The notes: generated from the sequence alone by a model not told the origin. A DNA stretch of 64,000 bases from an uncultured Desulfobacter sp. (GCF_963677125.1 NZ_OY781882.1:2984501-3048500), one strand, 5' to 3'. Shown: positions 1 through 8,500, counted from the first letter of the stretch. Made by a program: numbers and translations.

Positions 1-432
1 ATTCCCCACAGTGGGCGGCTGGAAATAGGCTTCAGTGGCAAGATGCGGAATAAATCCTTTTTTCTTTAATTTATCGGCCAGATAACTGCAGCGAAGACTG
101 TAGATTTTTATGGTTTTATTTTCCAGGGTTGCAGATAAAAACGCATCCATCTCCCGCTTCATGAAATCGACGAAAATGATGTCGGCGCTGTTGACCTCTT
201 CTGTTCCAACCCGGTCATTGCGAATCTCTTTGTCCGTGTAGAACCTGAAACGGCATTTTTCGCCAATGCCGGGCATGGCGGATAATTCCCTAATGACCCG
301 GGCGGTCATGATACTGTCTCGGGTACTGACGACAAAAAGAATGGTCAGCTTGTCCGGGGCACAGGGGGATGCGGATGGGAACAACAACGTTGCAGCAAAA
401 AGAAGCAGGCCAAGCCTATTAATCGATTTCAT
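1..432 (-). CDS. CobN-like chelatase-family protein, N-terminal part (runs off the window)
   Basis: The minus-strand reading frame is open from an ATG at 432 to the window edge (144 codons). The start overlaps the end of the DUF2149 gene by 14 bases. Residues 1-25 look like a signal peptide (hydrophobic LGLLLFAATLLFP stretch), followed by a beta-strand-rich segment that begins KLTILFVVSTRDS. The first 144 residues alone do not prove the family. The call rests on gene order: TonB receptor, DUF2162, ExbB-like and DUF2149 genes followed by a cobN-like gene is a recurring neighbourhood in deltaproteobacteria and methanogens. Such exported CobN homologues occur without CobS/CobT, so a role in handling corrinoid or another tetrapyrrole during uptake is inferred rather than cobalt insertion. 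An unrelated periplasmic protein is possible. Confidence 0.6.
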   Translation of the reverse strand, partial: MKSINRLGLLLFAATLLFPSASPCAPDKLTILFVVSTRDSIMTARVIRELSAMPGIGEKCRFRFYTDKEIRNDRVGTEEVNSADIIFVDFMKREMDAFLSATLENKTIKIYSLRCSYLADKLKKKGFIPHLATEAYFQPPTVGN

Positions 433-778
433 CAATTTTTTCCTCCGGGATGTAAACGATCCTGCCGTTTTTCAACTGATAGGCCGTGCCGAGCCGAAAG
501 CCTTCATTCCCGCCGATTTTATGGTTTGTCACCTTTTTGACTTTGATCTCTTTTCCCTTTTTGGTGATGATCTGCCACTGGTCTTTAACCTTTTTCATGA
601 CGGTGATTTCACTGTCCGGATTGAAGAAATCGAGAACCTGGAAGGTAGACATCAAGGTTAAAAGCAGGGCCACAATAAAAACCAACGCCACATCGAACAG
701 GTTGGCCACCCCGTTGAGGGGTTCTTCATACCTGGATTTGAGTAATGGCACAGGCCGACTTTGTTTTATAAATTTCAT
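419..778 (-). CDS. DUF2149 family protein, ExbD-like partner
   Basis: A 119-residue protein with a short cytoplasmic N-terminus, one membrane helix at about residues 25-46 (VANLFDVALVFIVALLLTLM) and a small extracytoplasmic domain. This is the topology of ExbD/TolR. Its position directly after an ExbB-like gene fits DUF2149, which replaces ExbD in this type of operon. It overlaps the upstream exbB-like gene by 4 bases and the downstream cobN-like gene by 14, so translation is probably coupled. The likely role is coupling proton-motive force to the TonB receptor at 2186-4279. The aspartate in the helix (LFDVAL) is a candidate proton-path residue, by analogy with ExbD. Confidence 0.75.
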   Translation of the reverse strand: MKFIKQSRPVPLLKSRYEEPLNGVANLFDVALVFIVALLLTLMSTFQVLDFFNPDSEITVMKKVKDQWQIITKKGKEIKVKKVTNHKIGGNEGFRLGTAYQLKNGRIVYIPEEKIDEID

Positions 779-1422
779 GGCGTATCCGTTGGTGCGGTCT
801 CTTTAGAAAGGCCGTTTGCCATGGCTTCGGTGATCAGGTTGATCCTGCGCATATCTTCAAGCATCCACAGCTCCTTGACCACGGTAAAAAAATAACTGCT
901 GAGACCTAAGGCAATGCCCACCACCGTGGTGGTGAACGCCAAAATCAGGCTGGAGGAAAGCTGTGCCATATCGCCCTGGGTCAGGCCGGAAAGCCCCGTG
1001 CCCATGGGAATCAAAGTGCCCATCAAGCCTAGGCTGGGCCCGATACGCACAACAACGCGAATTTTATCTACATTTTTTAAAAGCGCGTGTTGTTTTTTCT
1101 GGTTCAAATCTTCAATCTTTTCAGCCTTCAAAATTCCCGGCTGTTTTACGATGCTTTCCAGGTCCCGGACATATGCTGTGATATGGGCCGGCAGCATGGA
1201 CTGGACCTCTTTTGGCAAGGTTCCTGCCCGGCTGATCTCTTCAAGGAATGCGGACAAGGGCTTTTTTGATCGTTTTTGCCTGCGCTTAATCCATTCACCG
1301 AAAAAACCACCGGTATAGATAAACAACCACAGGCACAGAATAATCAGCAAGGCCGCAACCGGTACCAGCAATGCCGTTGAGATCGTGTATAAAATAGTTT
1401 GGAATACAGCGAAAAGATTCAT
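775..1422 (-). CDS. MotA/TolQ/ExbB-type proton channel protein
   Basis: A 215-residue membrane protein with a first helix at about residues 10-37, a charged cytoplasmic segment, and a helix pair near 125-180 containing the GPSLGLMGTLIPMG motif and a small-residue/threonine-rich stretch (LAFTTTVVGIALGLSS). Both are typical of ExbB/TolQ. With DUF2149 it should form the inner-membrane motor that energises the outer-membrane receptor encoded upstream. Start and stop overlap or nearly abut the neighbouring genes, consistent with one transcript under the cobalamin riboswitch. Confidence 0.85.
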   Translation of the reverse strand: MNLFAVFQTILYTISTALLVPVAALLIILCLWLFIYTGGFFGEWIKRRQKRSKKPLSAFLEEISRAGTLPKEVQSMLPAHITAYVRDLESIVKQPGILKAEKIEDLNQKKQHALLKNVDKIRVVVRIGPSLGLMGTLIPMGTGLSGLTQGDMAQLSSSLILAFTTTVVGIALGLSSYFFTVVKELWMLEDMRRINLITEAMANGLSKETAPTDTP

Positions 1423-1427
1423 GGGTG

Positions 1428-2177
1428 TTATGCCTTATAAAAATAGGACCGGTAAAACCCTAATATACCCAGGGCAACAGCACTGCCGGTCAATATCAAG
1501 AATGGGGTCGGTGCAAATTGCCCCACAGGATTATTGGACTTGGCCATTTGATAGGCTGCCTTGATTTCAGGATAAATCGGGGCTATGAGAACGGTTAGTA
1601 CAAAATAGAGTGCGATCAGTACCATGGAAAGGCCCAAAAAATCGTCCATGGAAGTGATATGGTTTCGGAACAAAGTGATCAAGGCCAAAGTCAGAAGGAT
1701 ACATGCCGTAAAGCATGTAAACAGCACCAAGGTTGTGACGGCCGGAGCCATGGAAAAAAGCGAAAACGCCAGGGACAAATTGAGAAGGATCACTGTGGCA
1801 CAAACCGGGCAGGGAAACACCAACAAAAAGCCCGGGCCTAAAGAGGCATGCCAGTGACGCGGCTGAGAACCAAGCAGGGCCACACCCCAGACAAACAAGC
1901 CCATCGCCAGTGCGAAATGAACAACCATACCGTATTGAACGGCTTTTGAGATACGATCCAAATAATCAAACAGGGTACACCCTGTGACCAGGACATGCAT
2001 ACAAAAAAATAAAAACAGATACGCTGCAATAGCGCCTCCCGCAAATATCCATTTTTTTGACGCTGGGATGTACGGATGGTTTATCCGTGCCCCCAGCCCC
2101 ACCCCGATTTTGATGCCGAAAACCAGAAACGCCCCAATGATTCCGCTGATCCATAATTGCTTGAGCATGGCATACAC
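1428..2177 (-). CDS. DUF2162 family putative transporter
   Basis: A 249-residue polytopic membrane protein with about seven hydrophobic segments spread along its length. Sequence character and gene order match the DUF2162 family, a predicted transporter found with DUF2149, ExbB-like and CobN-like genes. There is no ATP-binding motif and no ABC partner in the operon. It could be the inner-membrane step for the substrate that the TonB receptor brings into the periplasm; this role is inferred from context. The gene lies 8 bases downstream of the receptor and 5 bases upstream of the exbB-like gene. Confidence 0.7.
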   Translation of the reverse strand: MYAMLKQLWISGIIGAFLVFGIKIGVGLGARINHPYIPASKKWIFAGGAIAAYLFLFFCMHVLVTGCTLFDYLDRISKAVQYGMVVHFALAMGLFVWGVALLGSQPRHWHASLGPGFLLVFPCPVCATVILLNLSLAFSLFSMAPAVTTLVLFTCFTACILLTLALITLFRNHITSMDDFLGLSMVLIALYFVLTVLIAPIYPEIKAAYQMAKSNNPVGQFAPTPFLILTGSAVALGILGFYRSYFYKA

Positions 2178-2185
2178 CTGTCTTA

Positions 2186-4279
2186 TTAAAAATGAAAACT
2201 GATCCCGGCCTCAACATATGCACCGTTTTGAACATAGTAGGCGTTGTTGGGTTCACCATCGGAATCCAGCTTACCGGATGAATTGGATACATATTCTATA
2301 TCTTCATCAAAAATATTTTTACCCAGGATCCAGAACTTCCACTGATTCCATGTGTAGGCAACCCGCAGATCAAAGGTGGTCTTGTCCGGATATTCAATCT
2401 GGTTCAGATAGTCCACATACCGTTTGCCGATGTAGTTCATGTCAACGCTGACTTTCAGATTGTCCATGGGGTAAAAATCGAGGCCTAAAAGGCCTGTGAA
2501 TTTAGGCACCCAGTAGATCTGTTTTCCGGAAATATCGGCTGTATAGTCCAGGGTATTGGACGGATGAATGTATGCCAGGGCGGTGCCGGATGTCCACTCG
2601 ATCTCCTGGTAAGCAGCTGCCAGCCGGTATCCAATATACCTGTTCAGTTTGCCGTCCGCCTCAAGTTCAATGCCTTTGGCATCGGCATCGCCGATATTTC
2701 CCTGGCCGTGGGAGCTGTCAGATTCGTCCCGAACAGTACCGAATTTATCTTTATACTTTGAAAAATAGAGTGTGGCATTGACGTTGAACCTCTTGTTGAA
2801 CATATGCTTGTACCCCAGTTCATATGTCAGCACCTCTTCAGGCTCAAGGTCTTCAACCGGGTTCAAAGTTCCGCCCCTTTCTACAGCCCAGGCATAGTAT
2901 CGCGGTGTGGGAAACCAGTAATTTCTTCCCACAGAAGCATAGACCATGGCTTTTTCATTGAAATGGTAGGAAGGGGCAAATGCATAACTGATCATATCAT
3001 GGGATTCATCTACAACATTAGGCACCTTATCCTGAAATTCCACCTGGGTCCTGTCAAAGCGTGCCCCGAGATTCATTCCCCAATGCTCAGCAAACATAAA
3101 TTCGTTGTCCCAGAAAATCCCATAGGTTTTTTCCTGGAGATCAAAATTATATTTATCTGTGTTTTTAGCGGAATCATATGGGTATACGCGACCTACGGTA
3201 TTATCAATATCTTCAAAATTGATCCCTGCAGAAGGGGTGTAACTCACGGCACCCCAATTAAAATGATATCCACCGGACAGGGTCAACACATATGTATCCT
3301 GATCTGAATTTTCATAGTAAACGCTTGTCGGACTGTCATATATGGCATAGGTTCGCCTGAAATCTTTTTCATATGTTGTCCAGGAAAACGCCCCGTCAAA
3401 AAACAGGTTATGATCCTTATGGGAGAACTCCAGGGCCGCCGTTGTATTTTTTTCATCTTTTTCGTTGTGCCAAAGCAGATCGGAGTCGGTTTCACTTTTG
3501 GGGAAATGGATGTTGCGGCGATAGTTGTCCAGCTGCCATTGATATTTTTTCAATCCTTCTGCCGTCATGTTATCATAATCCACATGGCTGACCCGAAGAC
3601 CGATGCGGGTCTGATCAGACAAATTGTATCCAAATCGCCCCAGAACAGACTTACGGTTTTCCTCTTCTTCTTCATACCCGTCTGTATGATAGTTTTCAGC
3701 ATTAACCAAAAAATCAATCTTGTTCTTCAGGCCGGACAAGGAGACGTTTTCATCATGGGTGTCCCATGAGCCGTAGGATGCGGAAACATCACCATGAAAG
3801 CCGTCCCGTGTGCTCTTTTTGGTGATCACATTGATCACGCCCCGGGCTGCCCCCGGACCGTAGGCAATGCCTGCCGACCGCAGCACTTCGATGCGTTCGA
3901 TCTGATTTACGGGAATAAAGTCAAACTCACTGTACCGGTAATCCCCCATCTTCAAAGGCACACCGTCAATCAAAAGGACCGGACCGCCGGACATGGCACT
4001 TTTGTTTCCGCGAATAATGACCGATTGGCTTTTTGAACTGCTGTCGGAGACCCCGGGAATTTTGGACAGCGCTTCAACAATATTTTTAGCGCCCATATCC
4101 CGAATCTCTTCACCGGTAATGATGGAGAGGCTTGCCGGTGTGTCAACGGCCTTGGCCTTCTGGGTTGATGTGACAACGATTTCGTCTAATTTGTGAACAG
4201 CTTCAACATCTTGTCCGGCCAATACCGCTATCGGAGAAATGTACAGCATTACAACAAGAACTACTAAACCGGATTTCAT
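2186..4279 (-). CDS. TonB-dependent outer-membrane receptor, BtuB-like
   Basis: About 697 residues from the chosen ATG at 4279, which has a near-perfect ribosome site (AAGGAGGTAAG) directly before it; an ATG 42 bases further upstream has none. The N-terminus is a signal peptide (MKSGLVVLVVMLYISPIAVLAG) followed by a TonB box (DEIVVTST). The plug domain spans about residues 45-160 (PGVSDSSS, VLLIDGVPL, AYGPGAARGVINVITKK). The rest is a beta-barrel ending in F, the usual outer-membrane assembly signal. A cobalamin riboswitch lies in its leader, so corrinoid import is the most likely function. It is the first gene of the operon that continues with DUF2162, ExbB-like, DUF2149 and CobN-like genes. 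Confidence 0.88.
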   Translation of the reverse strand: MKSGLVVLVVMLYISPIAVLAGQDVEAVHKLDEIVVTSTQKAKAVDTPASLSIITGEEIRDMGAKNIVEALSKIPGVSDSSSKSQSVIIRGNKSAMSGGPVLLIDGVPLKMGDYRYSEFDFIPVNQIERIEVLRSAGIAYGPGAARGVINVITKKSTRDGFHGDVSASYGSWDTHDENVSLSGLKNKIDFLVNAENYHTDGYEEEEENRKSVLGRFGYNLSDQTRIGLRVSHVDYDNMTAEGLKKYQWQLDNYRRNIHFPKSETDSDLLWHNEKDEKNTTAALEFSHKDHNLFFDGAFSWTTYEKDFRRTYAIYDSPTSVYYENSDQDTYVLTLSGGYHFNWGAVSYTPSAGINFEDIDNTVGRVYPYDSAKNTDKYNFDLQEKTYGIFWDNEFMFAEHWGMNLGARFDRTQVEFQDKVPNVVDESHDMISYAFAPSYHFNEKAMVYASVGRNYWFPTPRYYAWAVERGGTLNPVEDLEPEEVLTYELGYKHMFNKRFNVNATLYFSKYKDKFGTVRDESDSSHGQGNIGDADAKGIELEADGKLNRYIGYRLAAAYQEIEWTSGTALAYIHPSNTLDYTADISGKQIYWVPKFTGLLGLDFYPMDNLKVSVDMNYIGKRYVDYLNQIEYPDKTTFDLRVAYTWNQWKFWILGKNIFDEDIEYVSNSSGKLDSDGEPNNAYYVQNGAYVEAGISFHF

Positions 4280-4390
4280 CTTACCTCCTTGCCAGGCTTT
4301 TGGATAAAATTGCGTCGCCATGGAAACGAATTTTATCCATATTGCATAGCTACGGCTTTGGATCCGGAATCAGTAATTACTTACTTTTAC

Positions 4391-4435
4391 TTAAAATAAA
4401 AAACCCAGACCCTTTAGTTAAAAGATTGATCTGGG
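4391..4435 (-). terminator. Intrinsic terminator in the receptor leader, probable riboswitch output
   Basis: On the minus strand a six-pair stem (CCCAGA/TCTGGG, 4404-4435) with a long loop is followed by TTTTTTATTTT. It lies between the cobalamin aptamer and the receptor start, the usual place for the expression platform. B12 binding would favour termination here. The competing antiterminator was not resolved. Confidence 0.6.
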
Positions 4436-4494
4436 ATTCCCTGGTTTTTTTCCGCAGTCATGGTATATCTGCCTTGTCCTCGGGCGATATACAT

Positions 4495-4637
4495 AGTGCC
4501 CGATCGAAAACCGTAAATTTTGCCGATTACTTCGTTGGCCGCAAATTTTAATCCTCAAAATACGTTATGTATTCCTCCGGTTAAAATTTGCCGCCGCCTT
4601 GTACTCAACAAAATTTCCAAGTTTTCGCTCAAACACT
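4495..4637. repeat. 143-bp MITE-like repeat, copy 1
   Basis: One of three 143-bp copies (others at 6661-6803 and 59188-59330). It starts AGTGCCCGATCGAAAACC and ends with the inverted counterpart (GTTTTCGCTCAAACACT). Inner arms are also inverted (GCAAATTTTAA against TTAAAATTTGC), so the element can fold almost end to end. It is flanked by a 4-bp duplication, ACAT at 4491-4494 and 4638-4641, which supports insertion as a mobile unit. This copy sits between the cobalamin aptamer and the terminator of the receptor leader. Confidence 0.85.
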
Positions 4638-4644
4638 ACATTAA

Positions 4645-4812
4645 ATTCCCAGGCAGATATTCTGACTTTCGGATCATCCTAATAACTGCGCCTTCCCAAC
4701 ATTAAGTCAGTGGCTAAATTGCAGCGTTCGTCCTCGAATACAGCGGCGGGCCCGTCCCTGATTCTCACAGGGTTCCCTTTTAAGCCTCAACGGCACCTGA
4801 AACAGGCTGGAC
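4645..4812 (-). promoter_or_regulatory. Cobalamin riboswitch aptamer
   Basis: The minus strand carries the conserved aptamer elements in order. A GGTGCC segment at 4792-4799 is followed by the GAGAATCAGGGACGGGCCCG core with CCGCTGT at about 4742-4766. A GCCACTG element lies at 4708-4714. The 3' B12 box AGTCAGAATATCTGCC is at 4652-4667. It is placed 5' of a TonB receptor gene and begins just after a good promoter. Known members switch off uptake and synthesis genes when adenosyl- or other cobalamins bind. Confidence 0.92.
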
Positions 4813-4839
4813 TATTCTCTATAAGATTGCAAATGTCAA
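4811..4839 (-). promoter_or_regulatory. Sigma-70-type promoter of the B12 operon
   Basis: A perfect -35 box TTGACA (minus strand, 4834-4839), a 17-base spacer and a -10 box AATAGT (4811-4816). The predicted transcript would start about 4804, at the 5' edge of the cobalamin aptamer. This spacing supports both calls. Confidence 0.7.
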
Positions 4840-4894
4840 GATTTTTTCAAAATATTCTGCCGGGTAATACGAATAATCGCCAACGCCTTCTTTT

Positions 4895-5275
4895 TTAATC
4901 CAAAGAAATAATCCAATGTTCTGGAAACTGCCCCGGAACCAGAGGTGCGGCCAGGACTTTGTTTATATTTTCAAGTACAACGCGGGACAAAGCGTTTAAA
5001 AAATTCAATTGCCATTCTAAACCTTCGTTCGCATCTTGTTGTTCTGCTGCAATAAAAGCGGGTCCGGCGGTCATAAACGCCCAGACAGAATAATTAAAAT
5101 AGTGCTCGGCTTCCAACCGTTTGGAAATTTCCAGAGTAGTGTTATATGCCTTGGCTAAGAAGCCGGAATGATAATCAATGAGCTCAATAAGCTCTGGTAA
5201 CTTTTCAGGAAATTCAAAAGGATCTATTGTCAGTATCGTGGCGCCTACTTTATCAATATCAAATCTATATTCCAT
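4895..5275 (-). CDS. Hypothetical protein, about 126 residues
   Basis: I do not recognise the family. The protein is acidic, soluble and helix-rich after residue 25, with no signal peptide or membrane helix. A start at the second ATG (5275, MEYRFDID) is chosen; an ATG five codons upstream is also possible. It lies upstream of the riboswitch promoter on the same strand, with its own promoter region in 5276-5614. Base use resembles the neighbouring core genes, so it is probably real. Confidence 0.55.
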   Translation of the reverse strand: MEYRFDIDKVGATILTIDPFEFPEKLPELIELIDYHSGFLAKAYNTTLEISKRLEAEHYFNYSVWAFMTAGPAFIAAEQQDANEGLEWQLNFLNALSRVVLENINKVLAAPLVPGQFPEHWIISLD

Positions 5276-5614
5276 AAATTCCCCAAACATTCAGGCTGTT
5301 GAATTTTCATATGAAAGCACCAATGCGCGGTTAAGCTGCTTTCATGTTATGTCGTGGATCGAGCCTGGGTGTTGGCAGGTCAGGTCGACCCATGACCATC
5401 ATTGCTGATTTTATATCACCAATATCAATATTTTTTTGAACGGTAAAGACGATTGTCAATCGCGTACCCAATCTATCACGGTTTATCAACAAAGGGAGAA
5501 ATGTTGCGAATCTAATGTGTTGACTTTATGGTCCATGCCATTTAAAGGAAAGGGTAATAACCTAAAAACACGAAATAAGTAAAAGCTGTTGAGCCCACGA
5601 ACACAGGACAAAAC
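5276..5614. other. Intergenic region between two divergent genes
   Basis: It must hold the promoters of the hypothetical gene (minus) and the DUF484-GGDEF gene (plus). No repeat, RNA gene or convincing operator was seen. A CATGTTATGTCGTGG sequence at about 5342-5356 resembles CACGTTATGTCGTGG at about 25060-25074, a short match of unknown meaning. Confidence 0.4.
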
Positions 5615-6658
5615 ATGGAAATCCCCAAGGCCCTTTTAGACCGGTTAAAAAAAAATGAAGAAATAGCCCGAAAGTTCAACGAGATTGAAGTCAGCATTCT
5701 CTCGATCTTAGATTTCCATAATTTCTTTGACAGGCTCCTGACCGAGATATCGGATAAATTTTTTATCCCGCATATCTGGGTGGCCATAATTTCAGAAGGA
5801 CGGCTGGCACGACACCTGGAAGAAAACCACGATTGCCGGGAACTTCCCGCGTCCATGGTCAATGTGTCCCAGAAAACATTTTCATCCATCGTGAGCACCC
5901 CAAAACCTCTGCTGGCCAACACCGGGCTTTCGGCTTATAAACAAATTATCCCACACCCCATGGACCAGGATATCGGTTCCATTGCCATTGCACCCATCTC
6001 CTTGGACGGTGAGATTGTAGGCAGCATCAACCAGGCAGATCCGGATCCCAAACGTTTTGAACCCGGTATCGACACCTCGCTTTTAGAACAACTGGCGCTC
6101 AAGGTATCATTGTGCCTGTCCAATGTCACAGCCCATGAGCAACTCAAATTTTTAGCCTTTCATGACCCCCTGACCGGTTTGCTGAACCGGGGAGTGATGA
6201 AACGGGTTCTGGAACGGGAATTTTTAAGGGCAAAACGCTACGGAACAGACCTATCCCTCATCTTTCTGGATCTGGACGATTTTAAAACTATCAACGATAC
6301 GGCAGGTCACGATATTGGTGACCAGATCCTGTGTCTGGTCGCACGGGCCCTGACCTACCAAAAACGGGATTCCGATATCGTGGCAAGGTTCGCCGGAGAT
6401 GAGTTCATCGTCATCCTGCCGTCAAGCAATACCTCCCATGCAGAAAAATATATCCACCGGGTTCAGCATTACCTGGAAACGACCCCATTGAATGATGGAA
6501 AAAAAGACCATTTTATCCGGCTCAGCCATGGTATTTCCAATATCCTGGATGCCGATATCAAAGAAACCTCTGACATGGTTAAAATCGCCGACAAACGCAT
6601 GTACCAGGTGAAATCAATAAAAAAACGTCCTACCCGGCCAAAATCACAAAGCATTTAA
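5615..6658 (+). CDS. DUF484/GAF-type sensor with GGDEF domain (diguanylate cyclase-like)
   Basis: A 347-residue soluble protein. Residues 1-175 resemble DUF484, a GAF-like sensory fold that begins with a helical segment. Residues 180-340 are a GGDEF domain: FHDPLTGLLNR at the start, then LDLDDFKTINDTAGHDIGD and the signature loop RFAGDEF. The signature is AGDEF rather than GGDEF, a variant found in active enzymes. No RxxD inhibitory site is obvious before the loop. There is no membrane segment, so it would sense a cytoplasmic ligand and make cyclic di-GMP. Its stop codon lies within the target duplication of the 143-bp repeat that follows. Confidence 0.85.
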   Translation: MEIPKALLDRLKKNEEIARKFNEIEVSILSILDFHNFFDRLLTEISDKFFIPHIWVAIISEGRLARHLEENHDCRELPASMVNVSQKTFSSIVSTPKPLLANTGLSAYKQIIPHPMDQDIGSIAIAPISLDGEIVGSINQADPDPKRFEPGIDTSLLEQLALKVSLCLSNVTAHEQLKFLAFHDPLTGLLNRGVMKRVLEREFLRAKRYGTDLSLIFLDLDDFKTINDTAGHDIGDQILCLVARALTYQKRDSDIVARFAGDEFIVILPSSNTSHAEKYIHRVQHYLETTPLNDGKKDHFIRLSHGISNILDADIKETSDMVKIADKRMYQVKSIKKRPTRPKSQSI

Positions 6659-6660
6659 AT

Positions 6661-6803
6661 AGTGCCCGACCGAAAACCGTAAATTTTGCCGATTACTTCG
6701 TTGGTCCCCAATTTTAATCCTCAAAATACTCTATGTATTCCTCCGGTTAAAATTTGTGCCCGCCTTGTACTCAACAAAATTTCCAGGTTTTCGGTCAGAC
6801 ACT
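6661..6803. repeat. 143-bp MITE-like repeat, copy 2
   Basis: Same length as copies 1 and 3, and closely similar. Termini are AGTGCCCGACCGAAAACC and its inverted form GGTTTTCGGTCAGACACT. A 4-bp duplication AAAT flanks it at 6657-6660 and 6804-6807. It fills the gap between the convergent GGDEF and ketosynthase genes and could act as a bidirectional terminator through its long fold. Confidence 0.85.
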
Positions 6804-6833
6804 AAATATTACACGCCGTTGAAGGAAAATGCG

Positions 6834-8075
6834 TTAGAGATTACTGGGTTTCTTAAGAATAAGGCTGGTATTTATGCCACCAAAGGCAAAACTCTGGACA
6901 GCGGCGCACAGAATCTTTGTCTCCATCAGCTGTGGCGTATGCCGAATCATGGCGCAGCGATCATCCACTTTATCCAGGTTGAGCGTGGGGACAATAAAGC
7001 CCTTTTCCATCATATATAAGGTGAGAATGGTTTCAATGACACCGCAGGCTGCAATAGTATGTCCCATGTAGCTTTTCAGTGCACTGACCCATGGGGCGTT
7101 TTTATAGACATTGTTAATGGCCCGGGCCTCGATTACGTCCCCGATACGGGTGGCCGTGGCGTGGGCACTGATAAAATCAATCCGGTCTGCAGAAATATGC
7201 GCATTGTCAAGGCCCATCTTAAGCACCTGGGTGACCCCGGTAAGATCCGGCATAATGAGATTACCGCCATTATTATTGGTGGCGAACCCGATCACTTCGC
7301 CAAGGATCGTTGCGCCCCGTTTTCTGGCAGATTCAAATTCCTCGAGCATGACCGCGCCGGCCCCCTCGCCCACCACCAGTCCGTCCCGTTCGGCATCAAA
7401 GGGCCGGGGGGTTTTATGCGGGGTGTTATTATAATGGGTGGAACAGGCCAAAAGGTTATCAAAAACAGCCACCGTGGTGGTGTCGTACTCTTCGGCACCG
7501 CCACAGATCATGGCGTCCTGAACACCGAATTTAATCATCTCGTAACCGAACCCGATGGACTGGCTGCTGGTGGTGCAGGCAGACGGTGAACTGATGACCC
7601 GCCCGGTTATCCCAAACATCCGGGTAATGTTGACAGCGGTGGTATGGACCATTGATTTAAGATAATCTGCACCTGAAATGGAGAGCATATCCGTGGATTG
7701 GTCACTAAAGCAAGCCTGATACACTTTTTTAAGCACAGCGGTGGAGCCGTGCGAAGATCCAAAAGCAACCCCGACTCGGCCCGACGAAAGAACCGGCTTA
7801 TCCAGCCCGGACTGTCGGATGACCTCATCCACAACCCTGCAGGCTGCAAAAGAAACCGGCCCCATGGTTTTGCGAAATTTTCTTGGAAAGTCGTAAGCCG
7901 GCGCCTCATCCACTGTCCCAAACACGCTGGTATTGAGTTGCTCAACTAAAAGCGCGTCATCCCTGATGCTACCCACACCGGATGTACCGCTTTCAAGATT
8001 TTTAAGGATATCCGTCTTGCTGCAGCCAATGGGCGTTATGGCTGAACATCCGGTTATAACAACGCGTCTTTCCAT
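6834..8075 (-). CDS. Beta-ketoacyl-ACP synthase (FabF-like), polyene locus block 1
   Basis: A 413-residue thiolase-fold ketosynthase with the complete catalytic set: Cys167 in SACTTSSQS, first His in HATAT, second His in MGHTIAACG. It should condense malonyl-ACP units onto a growing acyl-ACP chain. It is strikingly similar to the ketosynthase at 33349-34584. The first 170 residues align without gaps, with the active Cys at the same position, so the two are paralogues. The carrier protein gene lies 65 bases upstream on the same strand. The FabF-like subfamily and the neighbours suggest a specialised polyene pathway rather than housekeeping fatty acid synthesis. Confidence 0.88.
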   Translation of the reverse strand: MERRVVITGCSAITPIGCSKTDILKNLESGTSGVGSIRDDALLVEQLNTSVFGTVDEAPAYDFPRKFRKTMGPVSFAACRVVDEVIRQSGLDKPVLSSGRVGVAFGSSHGSTAVLKKVYQACFSDQSTDMLSISGADYLKSMVHTTAVNITRMFGITGRVISSPSACTTSSQSIGFGYEMIKFGVQDAMICGGAEEYDTTTVAVFDNLLACSTHYNNTPHKTPRPFDAERDGLVVGEGAGAVMLEEFESARKRGATILGEVIGFATNNNGGNLIMPDLTGVTQVLKMGLDNAHISADRIDFISAHATATRIGDVIEARAINNVYKNAPWVSALKSYMGHTIAACGVIETILTLYMMEKGFIVPTLNLDKVDDRCAMIRHTPQLMETKILCAAVQSFAFGGINTSLILKKPSNL

Positions 8076-8140
8076 AAATGTCGAGTCACCGTTTCAAAAT
8101 TTTAATGCTTAAGGATAAAAACCAAAGAGACATAGGAATC

Positions 8141-8395
8141 TTAAGCCCTGTCCGCCATGGCCTTTTCAATAAAATCAACAATCTGCCTGACGGTGCGTAT
8201 GGACATGGCGGCCTCTTCCTCATCCCGGGTCAGTTTGCCTTCCATTAAGGTCTCGATTTCCCGGAGTAATTCAATAGCATCAATACTGTCAAAGCCGTGG
8301 ACGGCATTCAGGTCATCGTCAACTCCGACATCGGACATCTCAAAACTGGTTTCAATGAAGTTAATAATATCAGTTTGTATTTCGTCTCGATCCAT
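8141..8395 (-). CDS. Acyl carrier protein
   Basis: An 84-residue acidic four-helix protein with the phosphopantetheine attachment motif GFDSIDAIELL; Ser37 is the predicted attachment site. It carries the growing chain for the adjacent ketosynthase and probably for the ketosynthases of block 2. It is transcribed ahead of the ketosynthase at 6834-8075, presumably as one operon. The charged linker after helix II (KLTRDEEEAA) is typical of carrier proteins from aryl polyene-type clusters. Confidence 0.88.
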   Translation of the reverse strand: MDRDEIQTDIINFIETSFEMSDVGVDDDLNAVHGFDSIDAIELLREIETLMEGKLTRDEEEAAMSIRTVRQIVDFIEKAMADRA

Positions 8396-8500
8396 TCACC
8401 ATATCCTTTGCCCTTGTGATAATTTTGCGAACATTTCTGCCTCACTGTAAGCTATCCCCTGCTCTCCAAAGCATATAGTCATTACCATAATTCACTGTGA

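Noticed and set aside
2804..3307. A 167-codon plus-strand frame inside the first TonB receptor gene
   Set aside because: Lies entirely opposite a well-supported coding region and has no ribosome site or family features.
7059..7589. A 176-codon plus-strand frame inside the block 1 ketosynthase gene
   Set aside because: Opposite strand of a conserved gene. Similar frames occur opposite the other ketosynthases, as expected from GC-rich codon use.
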